This document shows, one piece after another, positions 9,260 through 15,682 of a DNA stretch of 64,000 nucleotides (the first letter of the stretch is position 1; every line of letters starts with the position of its first letter). The position numbers and the translations under genes are program-made. Below the pieces are notes generated by a model that saw only the letters and a list, made by a program, of their open reading frames with translations, did not search any database and had not been told where the DNA came from. Location of the stretch: positions 1-64,000 of the forward strand of contig NZ_LIQH01000041.1 of NCBI RefSeq assembly GCF_001418085.1. Direction: 5' to 3'. The stretch comes from Lacinutrix algicola (lineage in GTDB: Bacteria > Bacteroidota > Bacteroidia > Flavobacteriales > Flavobacteriaceae).

Positions 9260-9465
9260 TTTACAGTAAATCCTTAATCCTAATTTTTTTATTAAAATAG
9301 ATATTAAATAAGGAGTTTCTATCTGTTAGTATCTCTTTTAATAGTCTGTTTCAAAACGAATGATAAATTCTATTTATATAATAAACGATTAAACTTAATA
9401 AGCATCAATTTTAGGCTTTATAAGCAGTTTATTATAGTAGGATAAAGATTTAGCTTATCTAAACC
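9260..9465. other. Gene-free AT-rich spacer
   Basis: Between two terminators. I see no open frame, promoter pair or repeat here. Confidence 0.6.
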
Positions 9466-9503
9466 AAAAAAGGCTTTTAAATTAAATTTAAAAGCCTTTT
9501 TTT
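9466..9503 (-). terminator. Terminator of DUF4369 lipoprotein gene
   Basis: AAAAAGGCTTTTAAAT / ATTTAAAAGCCTTTTT, about 16 bp of stem with a 3-nt loop. A run precedes and T run follows, so it can work in both directions; it lies 18 bp past the minus-strand stop. Confidence 0.8.
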
Positions 9504-9521
9504 CTTTTATGAAAAAGGATA

Positions 9522-10223
9522 CTATTTTTCGTCCTTCTTTATTTTATCAATAAAACGTTGTAATTCTTTTCCGTAGTTAGATGCTTTAACATTACTGGTA
9601 AGTGTATCGTTTATCATGTCTAAATATTTAATGTTTGCATTATACAAATCTGTTAAAGCTAAATAAGGAGCAACTTCACTGTCTCTATTATTAATAGCAA
9701 AGTTTACAGTATATAAATATTTACGCTTTTCAAGGTTCTTGTGAGCTTTTTCTGTTTTACTAATAAGTACAGTGTCATTTAGCTTAATGGCATCAAAACT
9801 TTCTTTTACTAATTCTAAATTCTTGTTATTAAATTTTGAAGCTACATCTAAGTACTCTTCAAATACTTTTTGTTGTTTAGAGCCTTTAATTTTAGCATCA
9901 TAATAAAAACGCTTTCGCGATGTATTAATTTCTGTAATACCTTTGTCTGCAAAAAAGATAATTCTATTATCTTCATTGTCGTTTTTATCTAAATACAGAT
10001 AGAAAATTTCAGGACTATCAATTTCGCTTTGTAATTCAAAATTAGAACTTCCATTAACAACCATAGAATCTACAGTTATTAAACTAGTATCATTAGCTTT
10101 TTTTAAATAGACAGTCCCTTTTTTTAGGCCTTTAATATTTCCTTTTACAATTAGTTTATCTGAAGTATTATTTCCACAAGAGAATAGAATACATAAACTG
10201 AATAGAATAAATAATTTTTGCAT
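9522..10223 (-). CDS. DUF4369-type lipoprotein without thioredoxin domain
   Basis: 233 residues with a lipoprotein signal (L-F-S-C-G, Cys16). Residues about 25-110 look like the DUF4369 beta domain (V-K-G-N-I-K-G-L-K-K-G-T-V-Y-L). In Bacteroidota this domain normally heads a TlpA/AhpC-like thiol-disulfide oxidoreductase. Here the remaining 120 residues are helical and there is no C-x-x-C motif, so the redox half is absent. It should sit in the periplasm or outer membrane; the role is unknown. It lies downstream of the DUF819 gene on the same strand (54-bp gap). Confidence 0.8.
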   Translation of the reverse strand: MQKLFILFSLCILFSCGNNTSDKLIVKGNIKGLKKGTVYLKKANDTSLITVDSMVVNGSSNFELQSEIDSPEIFYLYLDKNDNEDNRIIFFADKGITEINTSRKRFYYDAKIKGSKQQKVFEEYLDVASKFNNKNLELVKESFDAIKLNDTVLISKTEKAHKNLEKRKYLYTVNFAINNRDSEVAPYLALTDLYNANIKYLDMINDTLTSNVKASNYGKELQRFIDKIKKDEK

Positions 10224-10277
10224 GTGTAATTTTTGATTTTTTAAGTGGGCAAATATGATATAAAAATTAATTAAATA

Positions 10278-11543
10278 CTAACCAACTGCTGCTATTCTCA
10301 TTAGTTCGGCACACAGTATAGCACCATAAGTTCCCACTACATAGCCAAAGACAGCTAAAAGTGCTCCTACAGTAGCTAAAGATGGGTGAAATGCAGCAGC
10401 AACTATTGGAGCAGAAGCTGCACCACCAACATTTGCTTGACTACCTACGGCTAAGAAAAAATATGGAGCTCTAATAAGCTTGGCAACGAGTATTAATAAA
10501 CCAGCATGTATAGTCATCCATACAAGTCCAATCATTATTAGTCCTGGCTTTTCTAAAATACCTCCAAGATCCATTTTCATTCCTATTGTTGCTACTAGAA
10601 TATAAATAAAAATACTACCTATTTTACTAGCTCCTGCACCTTCATATTTTTTTGCTTTTGTGAAAGAAAGTAAAACACCAATTAAGGTAGAGATTGAGAT
10701 TAACCAAAAGAAACCACTACCAAAAGATGATAATGCACTTTTAGGGTCACTAACAGCTTCAAAATTATTCTTTAAAAAGGCTGTGATTTGTTCAGATCCA
10801 AAATGTGCAACACCTACTGCTGTAAAAGCAATCATAAGTATTACCATGTAATCGTTTAATGTTGGATTTCTAACAGTTTTACTAGCAAAATTTTCCATTT
10901 TTGCTTGCAGCGCGTCTATTGCTGTGTTATCTGCTTTTAACCATTTATCTATCTTTTCTCTTTTCCCGATACCTAACAATAAAATAGCCATCCATACATT
11001 GGCTACAAAAATGTCTACTATTACCATTCCTCCATATTTTTCAGGGTTATATTGGTATATTTCTAACATTGCAGCTTGGTTTGCACCACCGCCAATCCAA
11101 CTTCCAGCTAGAGTAGAAAGACCTCTCCAAACGGCATCAAAATCTGCTCCTCCAACAGTTTCTGGAGAGAATATAGAGATTAATAAAATTGCTAATGGAC
11201 CACCTATAATTATTCCTACAGTACCTGTTAAAAACATTATTAATGCTTTAGGACCTAAATTAAAAACAGCTTTTAAATCGATACTTAATGTGAATAGAAC
11301 AAGAGATGCAGGTAAAAAATAACGACTTGCAACAAAATATGCATTAGATGTTTCTGGATCTACCCAACCAAATAAACTAAATAGTGAAGGGATAAAGTAA
11401 CACATTAATAGTGCTGGCACAAACTTGTAAAAAGTTTTCCAAAATCCTGTTTTTTTATTCTCGGTATAAAATACGAAGCCTAAGGCTAAAAACAGTAAGC
11501 CAAAAACGATAGCATCGTTGCTAAACGGTAATGTAATATCCAT
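10278..11543 (-). CDS. DUF819 family integral membrane protein
   Basis: 421 residues with about ten to eleven hydrophobic helices and the conserved loop G-S-W-I-G-G-G-A-N-Q-A-A, typical of DUF819 (YjcL-like) proteins. The Gly-rich C-terminal helix (G-S-Q-A-N-V-G-G-A-A-S-A-P) mirrors that loop, as in inverted-repeat transporters. The substrate is unknown. Its promoter region abuts the RNA array, which is transcribed the other way. Confidence 0.85.
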   Translation of the reverse strand: MDITLPFSNDAIVFGLLFLALGFVFYTENKKTGFWKTFYKFVPALLMCYFIPSLFSLFGWVDPETSNAYFVASRYFLPASLVLFTLSIDLKAVFNLGPKALIMFLTGTVGIIIGGPLAILLISIFSPETVGGADFDAVWRGLSTLAGSWIGGGANQAAMLEIYQYNPEKYGGMVIVDIFVANVWMAILLLGIGKREKIDKWLKADNTAIDALQAKMENFASKTVRNPTLNDYMVILMIAFTAVGVAHFGSEQITAFLKNNFEAVSDPKSALSSFGSGFFWLISISTLIGVLLSFTKAKKYEGAGASKIGSIFIYILVATIGMKMDLGGILEKPGLIMIGLVWMTIHAGLLILVAKLIRAPYFFLAVGSQANVGGAASAPIVAAAFHPSLATVGALLAVFGYVVGTYGAILCAELMRIAAVG

Positions 11544-11573
11544 AATTTTGTTTAATTAGTTACCGCAAAATAC

Positions 11574-11581
11574 CAAATATA
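11574..11581 (-). promoter_or_regulatory. -7 box for the DUF819 gene
   Basis: Reads TATATTTG on the minus strand, 30 bp before the ATG. No convincing -33 TTG. Confidence 0.5.
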
Positions 11582-11612
11582 AACAGGATAAAAAAAAGTA
11601 AGAAATAAACTT

Positions 11613-11628
11613 TGGCACACAATTTGAA
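11613..11628 (+). promoter_or_regulatory. Sigma-54-like promoter, RNA copy 1
   Basis: TGGCAC-ACAAT-TTGAA. The spacing equals that of the sigma-54 consensus TGGCAC-N5-TTGCA; the -12 element has GA in place of GC. The predicted start is near 11639. Confidence 0.5.
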
Positions 11629-11638
11629 TTATACAAAA

Positions 11639-11757
11639 AGAGATTACTTATGATAACTAATTTAAAGAGTGGTTACTTTATATTAAGAGTAGGTAATCAT
11701 CATATTTTTGGTTGGTTAGTATGAAAAAGCGTCTTGTGTAAATAAGACGCTTTTTCT
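11639..11757 (+). ncRNA. Tandem small RNA, copy 1 (diverged)
   Basis: About 119 nt from the predicted start to the end of a strong terminator (AAGCGTCTT, 8-nt loop, AAGACGCTT at 11727-11752, then T5). It shares with copies 2-4 the central GTGGTTACTT, the stretch ATTTTTGGTTGGTTAGTATGA and the terminator stem. It differs at the 5' arm (GATTACTT) and 3' arm (AGGTAATC), which stay complementary to each other. There is no open frame longer than six codons conserved. Function unknown. Confidence 0.65.
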
Positions 11758-11774
11758 ATTGTTTAGTAGTAATG

Positions 11775-11786
11775 TGAAAGTTTTCA
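11775..11786 (+). promoter_or_regulatory. Inverted repeat upstream of RNA copy 2
   Basis: TGAAA-GT-TTTCA, 35 bp before TGGCAC. The same arms recur before copies 3 and 4 with spacer AA; a possible activator site. Confidence 0.4.
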
Positions 11787-11821
11787 TAAAATTGAATGCC
11801 ATAAATACTATAAAATACAAT

Positions 11822-11837
11822 TGGCACGTTAATTGAA
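11822..11837 (+). promoter_or_regulatory. Sigma-54-like promoter, RNA copy 2
   Basis: TGGCAC-GTTAA-TTGAA, start expected near 11846. A weaker alternative is a housekeeping promoter, TTG (11792) N21 TACAATTG (11816), with one mismatch in the -7 box. Confidence 0.5.
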
Positions 11838-11845
11838 ATACAAAT

Positions 11846-11962
11846 AGTAATTACTGCAACGACAATTTTAGAGTGTGGTTACTTTAAAAGAAGAGTGGTA
11901 ATTACCATATTTTTGGTTGGTTAGTATGAAGAAGCGTCTTAGTTAATAAGACGCTTCTTCTA
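11846..11962 (+). ncRNA. Tandem small RNA, copy 2
   Basis: About 117 nt. The 5' arm GTAATTACT (11847-11855) can pair with the 3' arm GGTAATTAC (11897-11905). The central GTGGTTACT (11875-11883) can pair with the same 3' arm using G-U pairs. An unpaired U/G-rich stretch then leads to a 12-bp terminator (AAGAAGCGTCTT / AAGACGCTTCTT, 11929-11959). Confidence 0.7.
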
Positions 11963-12033
11963 TTCTAGCAAGTTCCGTTTATTAATAAATTAAGACATAA
12001 AATTTTTTACATAGTCAGTTTTACTTTTAAATG

Positions 12034-12045
12034 TGAAAAATTTCA
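12034..12045 (+). promoter_or_regulatory. Inverted repeat upstream of RNA copy 3
   Basis: TGAAA-AA-TTTCA, 35 bp before the copy 3 TGGCAC box. Confidence 0.4.
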
Positions 12046-12080
12046 TAAAATTGAAACTCTTCAATACTATAAAATAAGAT

Positions 12081-12096
12081 TGGCACGTTAATTGAA
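12081..12096 (+). promoter_or_regulatory. Sigma-54-like promoter, RNA copy 3
   Basis: TGGCAC-GTTAA-TTGAA; predicted start near 12105. Confidence 0.5.
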
Positions 12097-12104
12097 ATAC
12101 AAAT

Positions 12105-12221
12105 AGTAATTACTGCAACGACAATTTTAGAGTGTGGTTACTTTAAAATAAGAGTGGTAATTACCATATTTTTGGTTGGTTAGTATGAAGAAGCGTCTTA
12201 GTTAATAAGACGCTTTTTCTA
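12105..12221 (+). ncRNA. Tandem small RNA, copy 3
   Basis: Identical to copy 2 except one base in the hairpin loop region (AAAATAAGAG for AAAAGAAGAG) and a T-richer terminator tail (stem 12191-12215, then T3CT). Confidence 0.7.
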
Positions 12222-12292
12222 TTTTAGCAAGTTCCGTTTATTAATAAATTAAGACATAAAATTAGTTACATAGTCAGTTTTACTTTTAAATG

Positions 12293-12304
12293 TGAAAAAT
12301 TTCA
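12293..12304 (+). promoter_or_regulatory. Inverted repeat upstream of RNA copy 4
   Basis: TGAAA-AA-TTTCA, 35 bp before the copy 4 TGGCAC box. Confidence 0.4.
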
Positions 12305-12339
12305 TAAAATTAAAACATTTCAATACTATAAAACAAGAT

Positions 12340-12355
12340 TGGCACGTTAATTGAA
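12340..12355 (+). promoter_or_regulatory. Sigma-54-like promoter, RNA copy 4
   Basis: TGGCAC-GTTAA-TTGAA. In this copy the alternative housekeeping elements are broken (TTG has become TTA, TAAGATTG has become CAAGATTG), while this box is intact. Confidence 0.5.
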
Positions 12356-12363
12356 ATACAAAT

Positions 12364-12480
12364 AGTAATTACTGCAACGACAATTTTAGAGTGTGGTTAC
12401 TTTAAAAGAAGAGTGGTAATTACCATATTTTTGGTTGGTTAGTATGAAGAAGCGTCTTAGTTAATAAGACGCTTTTTCTA
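12364..12480 (+). ncRNA. Tandem small RNA, copy 4
   Basis: Same RNA body as copy 2, terminator tail as copy 3 (stem 12450-12474). Last member of the array. Confidence 0.7.
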
Positions 12481-12500
12481 TTGGTATAAGTTGTAACAAA

Positions 12501-12530
12501 AAAAAGGCTCACAACTATGTGAGCCTTTTT
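12501..12530 (-). terminator. Terminator of alpha/beta hydrolase gene
   Basis: AAAAAGGCTCACA / TGTGAGCCTTTTT, 13-bp stem, 4-nt loop, with T runs in both directions; 21 bp past the minus-strand stop. Confidence 0.85.
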
Positions 12531-12551
12531 AGTTTAAAATTTATAATACTG

Positions 12552-13475
12552 TTATTTTATAAATGCAATAATAGCTTCAATTAATTCTGGAGATAATGCT
12601 CTAGCAGATTCGTTGTAAGATTTAGAGTTTTCTAAATTTCCACCTTCAATAGGAACTAGAATGTGATTCATTTTATCAATTATTTTTATTTCAGCATTAG
12701 GTACTGCATCTTTTAAAAGTTTAGCTTCAGCTTCAGATACCTGCAAATCTTTTGTGCCATTTATTATTAGTATTGGCATGTTTAATTTTTTAATTTCTAC
12801 TTGTGGATTATATTGTATCCAATTAGAAATAAAAGGTTGTACATCTAAGTTAAACATAGAGGCTAGAGCAGGAGGAAAGTCTGTAGTCGTTTTTCCTTCC
12901 TCTAAAACCTTAATTACACGCTTAGTATCTTCTAGATATATAGGCGCTGTTTTTTCTACTTGATCAATAATAACCTTACCTATAGACTGTCCAGCACCTG
13001 CAAGCGATATAAAACCATCAGCATTATCTTTTGCTGCTAACATACCAACTAAACTACCTTGGCTATGTCCTGCAATGTATATTTTGTTATATTTTTTTGA
13101 ATCTTTAAAAAAAGTGATAACAGATTTTGCATCTACTACAAAATCATCAAACATCATGTTTTTATCTATATTCCCTTTTCTTATTTGTTTTACAATACGT
13201 TTATCGTAACGAAAAGTTGCAATGTTTTTGTTAGATAAGCCTTGTGCTAGTTTTTTAAGAGAGTTTCCTTTTAAAAAATTCTGATTTCCATCACGATCTG
13301 TAGGTCCAGAGCCAGCTATAATAATTACTAGATTAGGTTTCTCGATGGTATTAGGTATAAGTAACGTACCGTCAATTAATTTGTTAACAGCAATTTCTTG
13401 AGTATTATAGTTGTTTTCTTGAGCGAAAGAAAAACTACCTAAAAACATTAAAACAATTAGAAACTTTATTTTCAT
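12552..13475 (-). CDS. Secreted alpha/beta hydrolase
   Basis: 307 residues with an N-terminal signal peptide ending F-S-F-A-Q. It has the alpha/beta-hydrolase oxyanion region G-S-G-P-T-D-R-D-G, nucleophile elbow G-H-S-Q-G, an acid in N-G-T-K-D-L-Q and a late His in M-N-H-I-L: a complete Ser-Asp-His triad. The fold resembles serine esterases and aminopeptidases of the S9/S33 type; the substrate is unknown. It is probably periplasmic. It is a single-gene unit with its own -7 box and terminator. Confidence 0.85.
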   Translation of the reverse strand: MKIKFLIVLMFLGSFSFAQENNYNTQEIAVNKLIDGTLLIPNTIEKPNLVIIIAGSGPTDRDGNQNFLKGNSLKKLAQGLSNKNIATFRYDKRIVKQIRKGNIDKNMMFDDFVVDAKSVITFFKDSKKYNKIYIAGHSQGSLVGMLAAKDNADGFISLAGAGQSIGKVIIDQVEKTAPIYLEDTKRVIKVLEEGKTTTDFPPALASMFNLDVQPFISNWIQYNPQVEIKKLNMPILIINGTKDLQVSEAEAKLLKDAVPNAEIKIIDKMNHILVPIEGGNLENSKSYNESARALSPELIEAIIAFIK

Positions 13476-13536
13476 GATATATTTATTTTAAAATTACTGT
13501 ATTACAATATGGATGTTATTTGTAAAACTTATAACG

Positions 13537-13544
13537 CAAATTTA
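13537..13544 (-). promoter_or_regulatory. -7 box for the hydrolase gene
   Basis: Reads TAAATTTG on the minus strand, 61 bp before the ATG. No clear -33. Confidence 0.45.
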
Positions 13545-13574
13545 CAGTTTAATATTGAACAGAAAATAGTTTTT

Positions 13575-13711
13575 TACCCTATTTGAATTGTGCTTTTAAA
13601 CGATTTTATTGTGCGTTTTATCGTTAAATGTTAAAATTTAATGCTTTTCATCGAATATGCGTGCTCTTAAACGTCTAAAACAAAATAACTACCCTACATT
13701 TGAAGTGTGCT
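13575..13711. repeat. Direct repeat pair TACCCTA..TTTGAA.TGTGCT
   Basis: TACCCTATTTGAATTGTGCT at 13575-13594 and a version with a 2-bp insertion (CA) and one base change (T to G) at 13690-13711. Both lie upstream of the hydrolase gene in the 390-bp gene-free stretch 13476-13865. Possible operator pair. Confidence 0.4.
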
Positions 13712-13844
13712 AAGAGACATACTTTTAGTCAATGGATTAATTAATTAATATTTGCATCGCTTTTTTTTGATATAGTAACCCTAAATCTAACCAAAGATAT
13801 ATCGCAAATACAGAAAACCAAAGTTGAGGGACTTTGGTTTTTTT
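13703..13844 (+). ncRNA. Candidate small RNA ending at a terminator
   Basis: There is no protein gene on the plus strand here, yet the stretch ends in a plus-oriented terminator. A -7 box TACATTTG lies at 13695-13702. Inside, TATTTGC (13749-13755) pairs with GCAAATA (13804-13810), and GATATA (13769-13774) with TATATC (13798-13803), the 3' arms being contiguous. The start is uncertain; AATATTTG at 13747 is another possible -7 box. Confidence 0.35.
13814..13844 (+). terminator. Plus-strand terminator
   Basis: AAAACCAAAGT / ACTTTGGTTTT stem, 6-nt loop, then a T run on the plus strand; the minus-strand tail is poorer in T. Confidence 0.75.
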
Positions 13845-13865
13845 GTGTTTAAAACTTTCGTTAAT

Positions 13866-14459
13866 CTAAATTATAATTCTAAAAGTTAAATTTATTCTGG
13901 GCTTTATTTCTTTTTTTGTTTTTGCAATTTGATGTTGCCAATAATGCTGTGTGGTGCCTTGCATTAATAGTAAGCTACCGTTTTCTAGTAGTAATTTTTG
14001 TTTTAAATTGTTGTCTTTCTGGTGCTTTAAATTAAAATAACGTGTAGCACCAAAAGTTACTGAAGCTATTATAGGATTTTCACCTAATTCTTTTTCATTA
14101 TCAGCATGCCAACCATTACTATCACTTCCATCTCTATATAAATTTGCTAGGCAAGTGGTAAATTTAGCATTAGTTTTTGTTTCAATTCTTAATTTTATTT
14201 TTAGTAAAACATCCGAGAATTCTTTGGGATGCATTGTTATATTAGAATAACTATATGGTTTGTTGTTATTAGCAAAAAGAGCTGTTAATCTAGGTTGTGC
14301 ATGGGTTTTACCAAAAAGAGTAATAGTGTCTTGTTGCCAATTGCTTTCATTTAGAATAGAATTATAGAACGCCTGCGATTCAATTTTAGAAAAGAAATTA
14401 GGATAGTAACTAATATCTGCATCAGGTAAATTCAGTTTTATTTCTTCTGAAGGAAACAT
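13866..14459 (-). CDS. alkB: AlkB-like 2-oxoglutarate/Fe(II)-dependent dioxygenase
   Basis: 197 residues. Iron ligands lie in W-H-A-D-N-E (H-x-D) and the late His of H-Y-W-Q-H; the 2-oxoglutarate-binding R-I-N-L-T-F-R motif is near the C-terminus. Enzymes of this family repair alkylated bases in DNA or RNA by oxidative demethylation. The length and motif spacing match the short bacterial AlkB type (close to ALKBH2/3). No ada or other alkylation-repair gene is adjacent. Confidence 0.9.
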   Translation of the reverse strand: MFPSEEIKLNLPDADISYYPNFFSKIESQAFYNSILNESNWQQDTITLFGKTHAQPRLTALFANNNKPYSYSNITMHPKEFSDVLLKIKLRIETKTNAKFTTCLANLYRDGSDSNGWHADNEKELGENPIIASVTFGATRYFNLKHQKDNNLKQKLLLENGSLLLMQGTTQHYWQHQIAKTKKEIKPRINLTFRIII

Positions 14460-14555
14460 AAATATTAATTAATTTAAAGTTATTACTAAACGTAAAAGAG
14501 TAAAATACTATTGATAAATTATTATTTATCTAAATTAGCGTATAAATTCTGTACT

Positions 14556-15221
14556 ATGAGATTTACCTTTTCCTTTTTACTAACATTATATACAATGGTG
14601 TCTTTTGCACAATTACCTGAAGGTTTTGTGTACGCTAAAATAGAAATACCTTCTATTCATGTAGATTTACAATATTGTGGAGATAATAATTTTGTTGGCG
14701 AAACAATAGATGGCTACAATGCCAATGTGGCAATAATGACAAAACAAACTGCTGTTGCTTTAAAAAAGGTGCAGACAGAATTGGTAAAACAAAATCTAGG
14801 TATTAAAATATACGATGCTTACAGACCACAACGTGCAGTAAATCATTTTATACGTTGGGCAAAAGTGGTTAACGATACGTTAATGAAACAGCAGTTTTAT
14901 CCTAAAGTAAATAAAAGAAACTTGTTTAAATCGGGTTATATAGCTTCTAAATCGAGACACAGTAGTGGTAGTACTTTAGATATTACTATTGTAGATTTAA
15001 AAACAGGAGAAGCGCTAGATATGGGATCGCCTTTCGATTTTTTTGGAAGCGAATCTTGGGTAGAAAACAAGAACCTGACTAAAGAGCAGTCTAAAAACAG
15101 ACAAAAACTGCAAACTGTTATGCTTACTAATAGTTTTAGAAATTATCCTAAAGAGTGGTGGCATTTTACCTTACGTGGTGAACCTTACAGAAATCAGTAT
15201 TTTGATTTTTTAGTCGAGTAG
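14556..15221 (+). CDS. Secreted D-alanyl-D-alanine dipeptidase (VanX/DdpX family)
   Basis: Cleaves D-Ala-D-Ala or related cell-wall dipeptides; zinc peptidase family M15D. Motifs: I-Y-D-A-Y-R-P near the middle, zinc ligands in S-R-H-S-S-G-S-T-L-D, and catalytic Glu plus third ligand in E-W-W-H-F. ATG 14556 is chosen because it opens a typical signal peptide (M-R-F-T-F-S-F-L-L...S-F-A-Q); the frame is open further upstream to 14511, but that would bury the signal. A signal peptide argues for peptidoglycan recycling in the periplasm rather than vancomycin resistance; no vanHA genes are near. Confidence 0.9.
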   Translation: MRFTFSFLLTLYTMVSFAQLPEGFVYAKIEIPSIHVDLQYCGDNNFVGETIDGYNANVAIMTKQTAVALKKVQTELVKQNLGIKIYDAYRPQRAVNHFIRWAKVVNDTLMKQQFYPKVNKRNLFKSGYIASKSRHSSGSTLDITIVDLKTGEALDMGSPFDFFGSESWVENKNLTKEQSKNRQKLQTVMLTNSFRNYPKEWWHFTLRGEPYRNQYFDFLVE

Positions 15222-15266
15222 ATTAATAACCTAGAAATAAAGATTTTTATTAATTTTAAACTTCTA

Positions 15267-15680
15267 CTAGTTTTCTTGCATAGATAATTTCTCTATAATA
15301 GATTTTATTTTACCTGGTTTAATGGGTTTAATAATATAATCTGAAACATCACTTATTCTATTGGCTCTATCAATATCTGTTTGATCAACCGAAGAAGAAA
15401 CCATATATATAGTTATTTTTTTACCTAATTTGGGTTTAATTTGAATGTACTCTTCCATAAATTGAAAACCATCCATTATGGGCATGTTTATGTCTAATAA
15501 TATAACATCAGGAAGCTCTTCGTCGTTATTAAGATTTTCAATCATAAAATTTAAAGCCTCTTCACCATCAGAGAAGGCAATAATTTTTTGAGTTAAATTT
15601 AAAGATTCTATTGTTTTTTTTATGGCAAACTGGTAAATGTCATCGTCATCTACAATACAAAAGTTGAAATTTTTATTCAT
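15267..15680 (-). CDS. Single-domain response regulator (CheY-like)
   Basis: 137 residues, receiver domain only: acidic cluster V-D-D-D-D at the N-terminus, phosphoacceptor Asp63 in L-L-D-I-N-M-P, the switch Ser in M-V-S-S-S, and Lys in I-I-K-P-I-K-P. It lacks an output domain, so it signals by protein contact. It lies 2 bp after the PAS histidine kinase and is its obvious partner. Confidence 0.92.
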   Translation of the reverse strand: MNKNFNFCIVDDDDIYQFAIKKTIESLNLTQKIIAFSDGEEALNFMIENLNNDEELPDVILLDINMPIMDGFQFMEEYIQIKPKLGKKITIYMVSSSVDQTDIDRANRISDVSDYIIKPIKPGKIKSIIEKLSMQEN

Positions 15681-15682
15681 TT

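Larger units (their letters stand above)
11822..12482 (+). repeat. 259-bp tandem repeat carrying RNA copies 2-4
   Basis: The TGGCAC boxes fall at 11822, 12081 and 12340, a period of exactly 259 bp. The units are nearly identical in promoter, RNA and terminator; the last one is cut short after its terminator. Homology extends about 50 bp left of 11822, while copy 1 (11613) is an older, diverged member. Confidence 0.9.

Noticed and set aside
11401-11430. TGGCAC followed by TTG inside the DUF819 gene as another sigma-54 box
   Set aside because: The spacing is one base short and it lies within a coding region.
11792-11823. Housekeeping TTG-N21-TAnnATTG promoter for the array RNAs
   Set aside because: Fits copies 2 and 3 only, with a -7 mismatch. 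Broken in copy 4 and absent in copy 1, whereas TGGCAC-N5-TTGAA is kept in all four. Not fully excluded.
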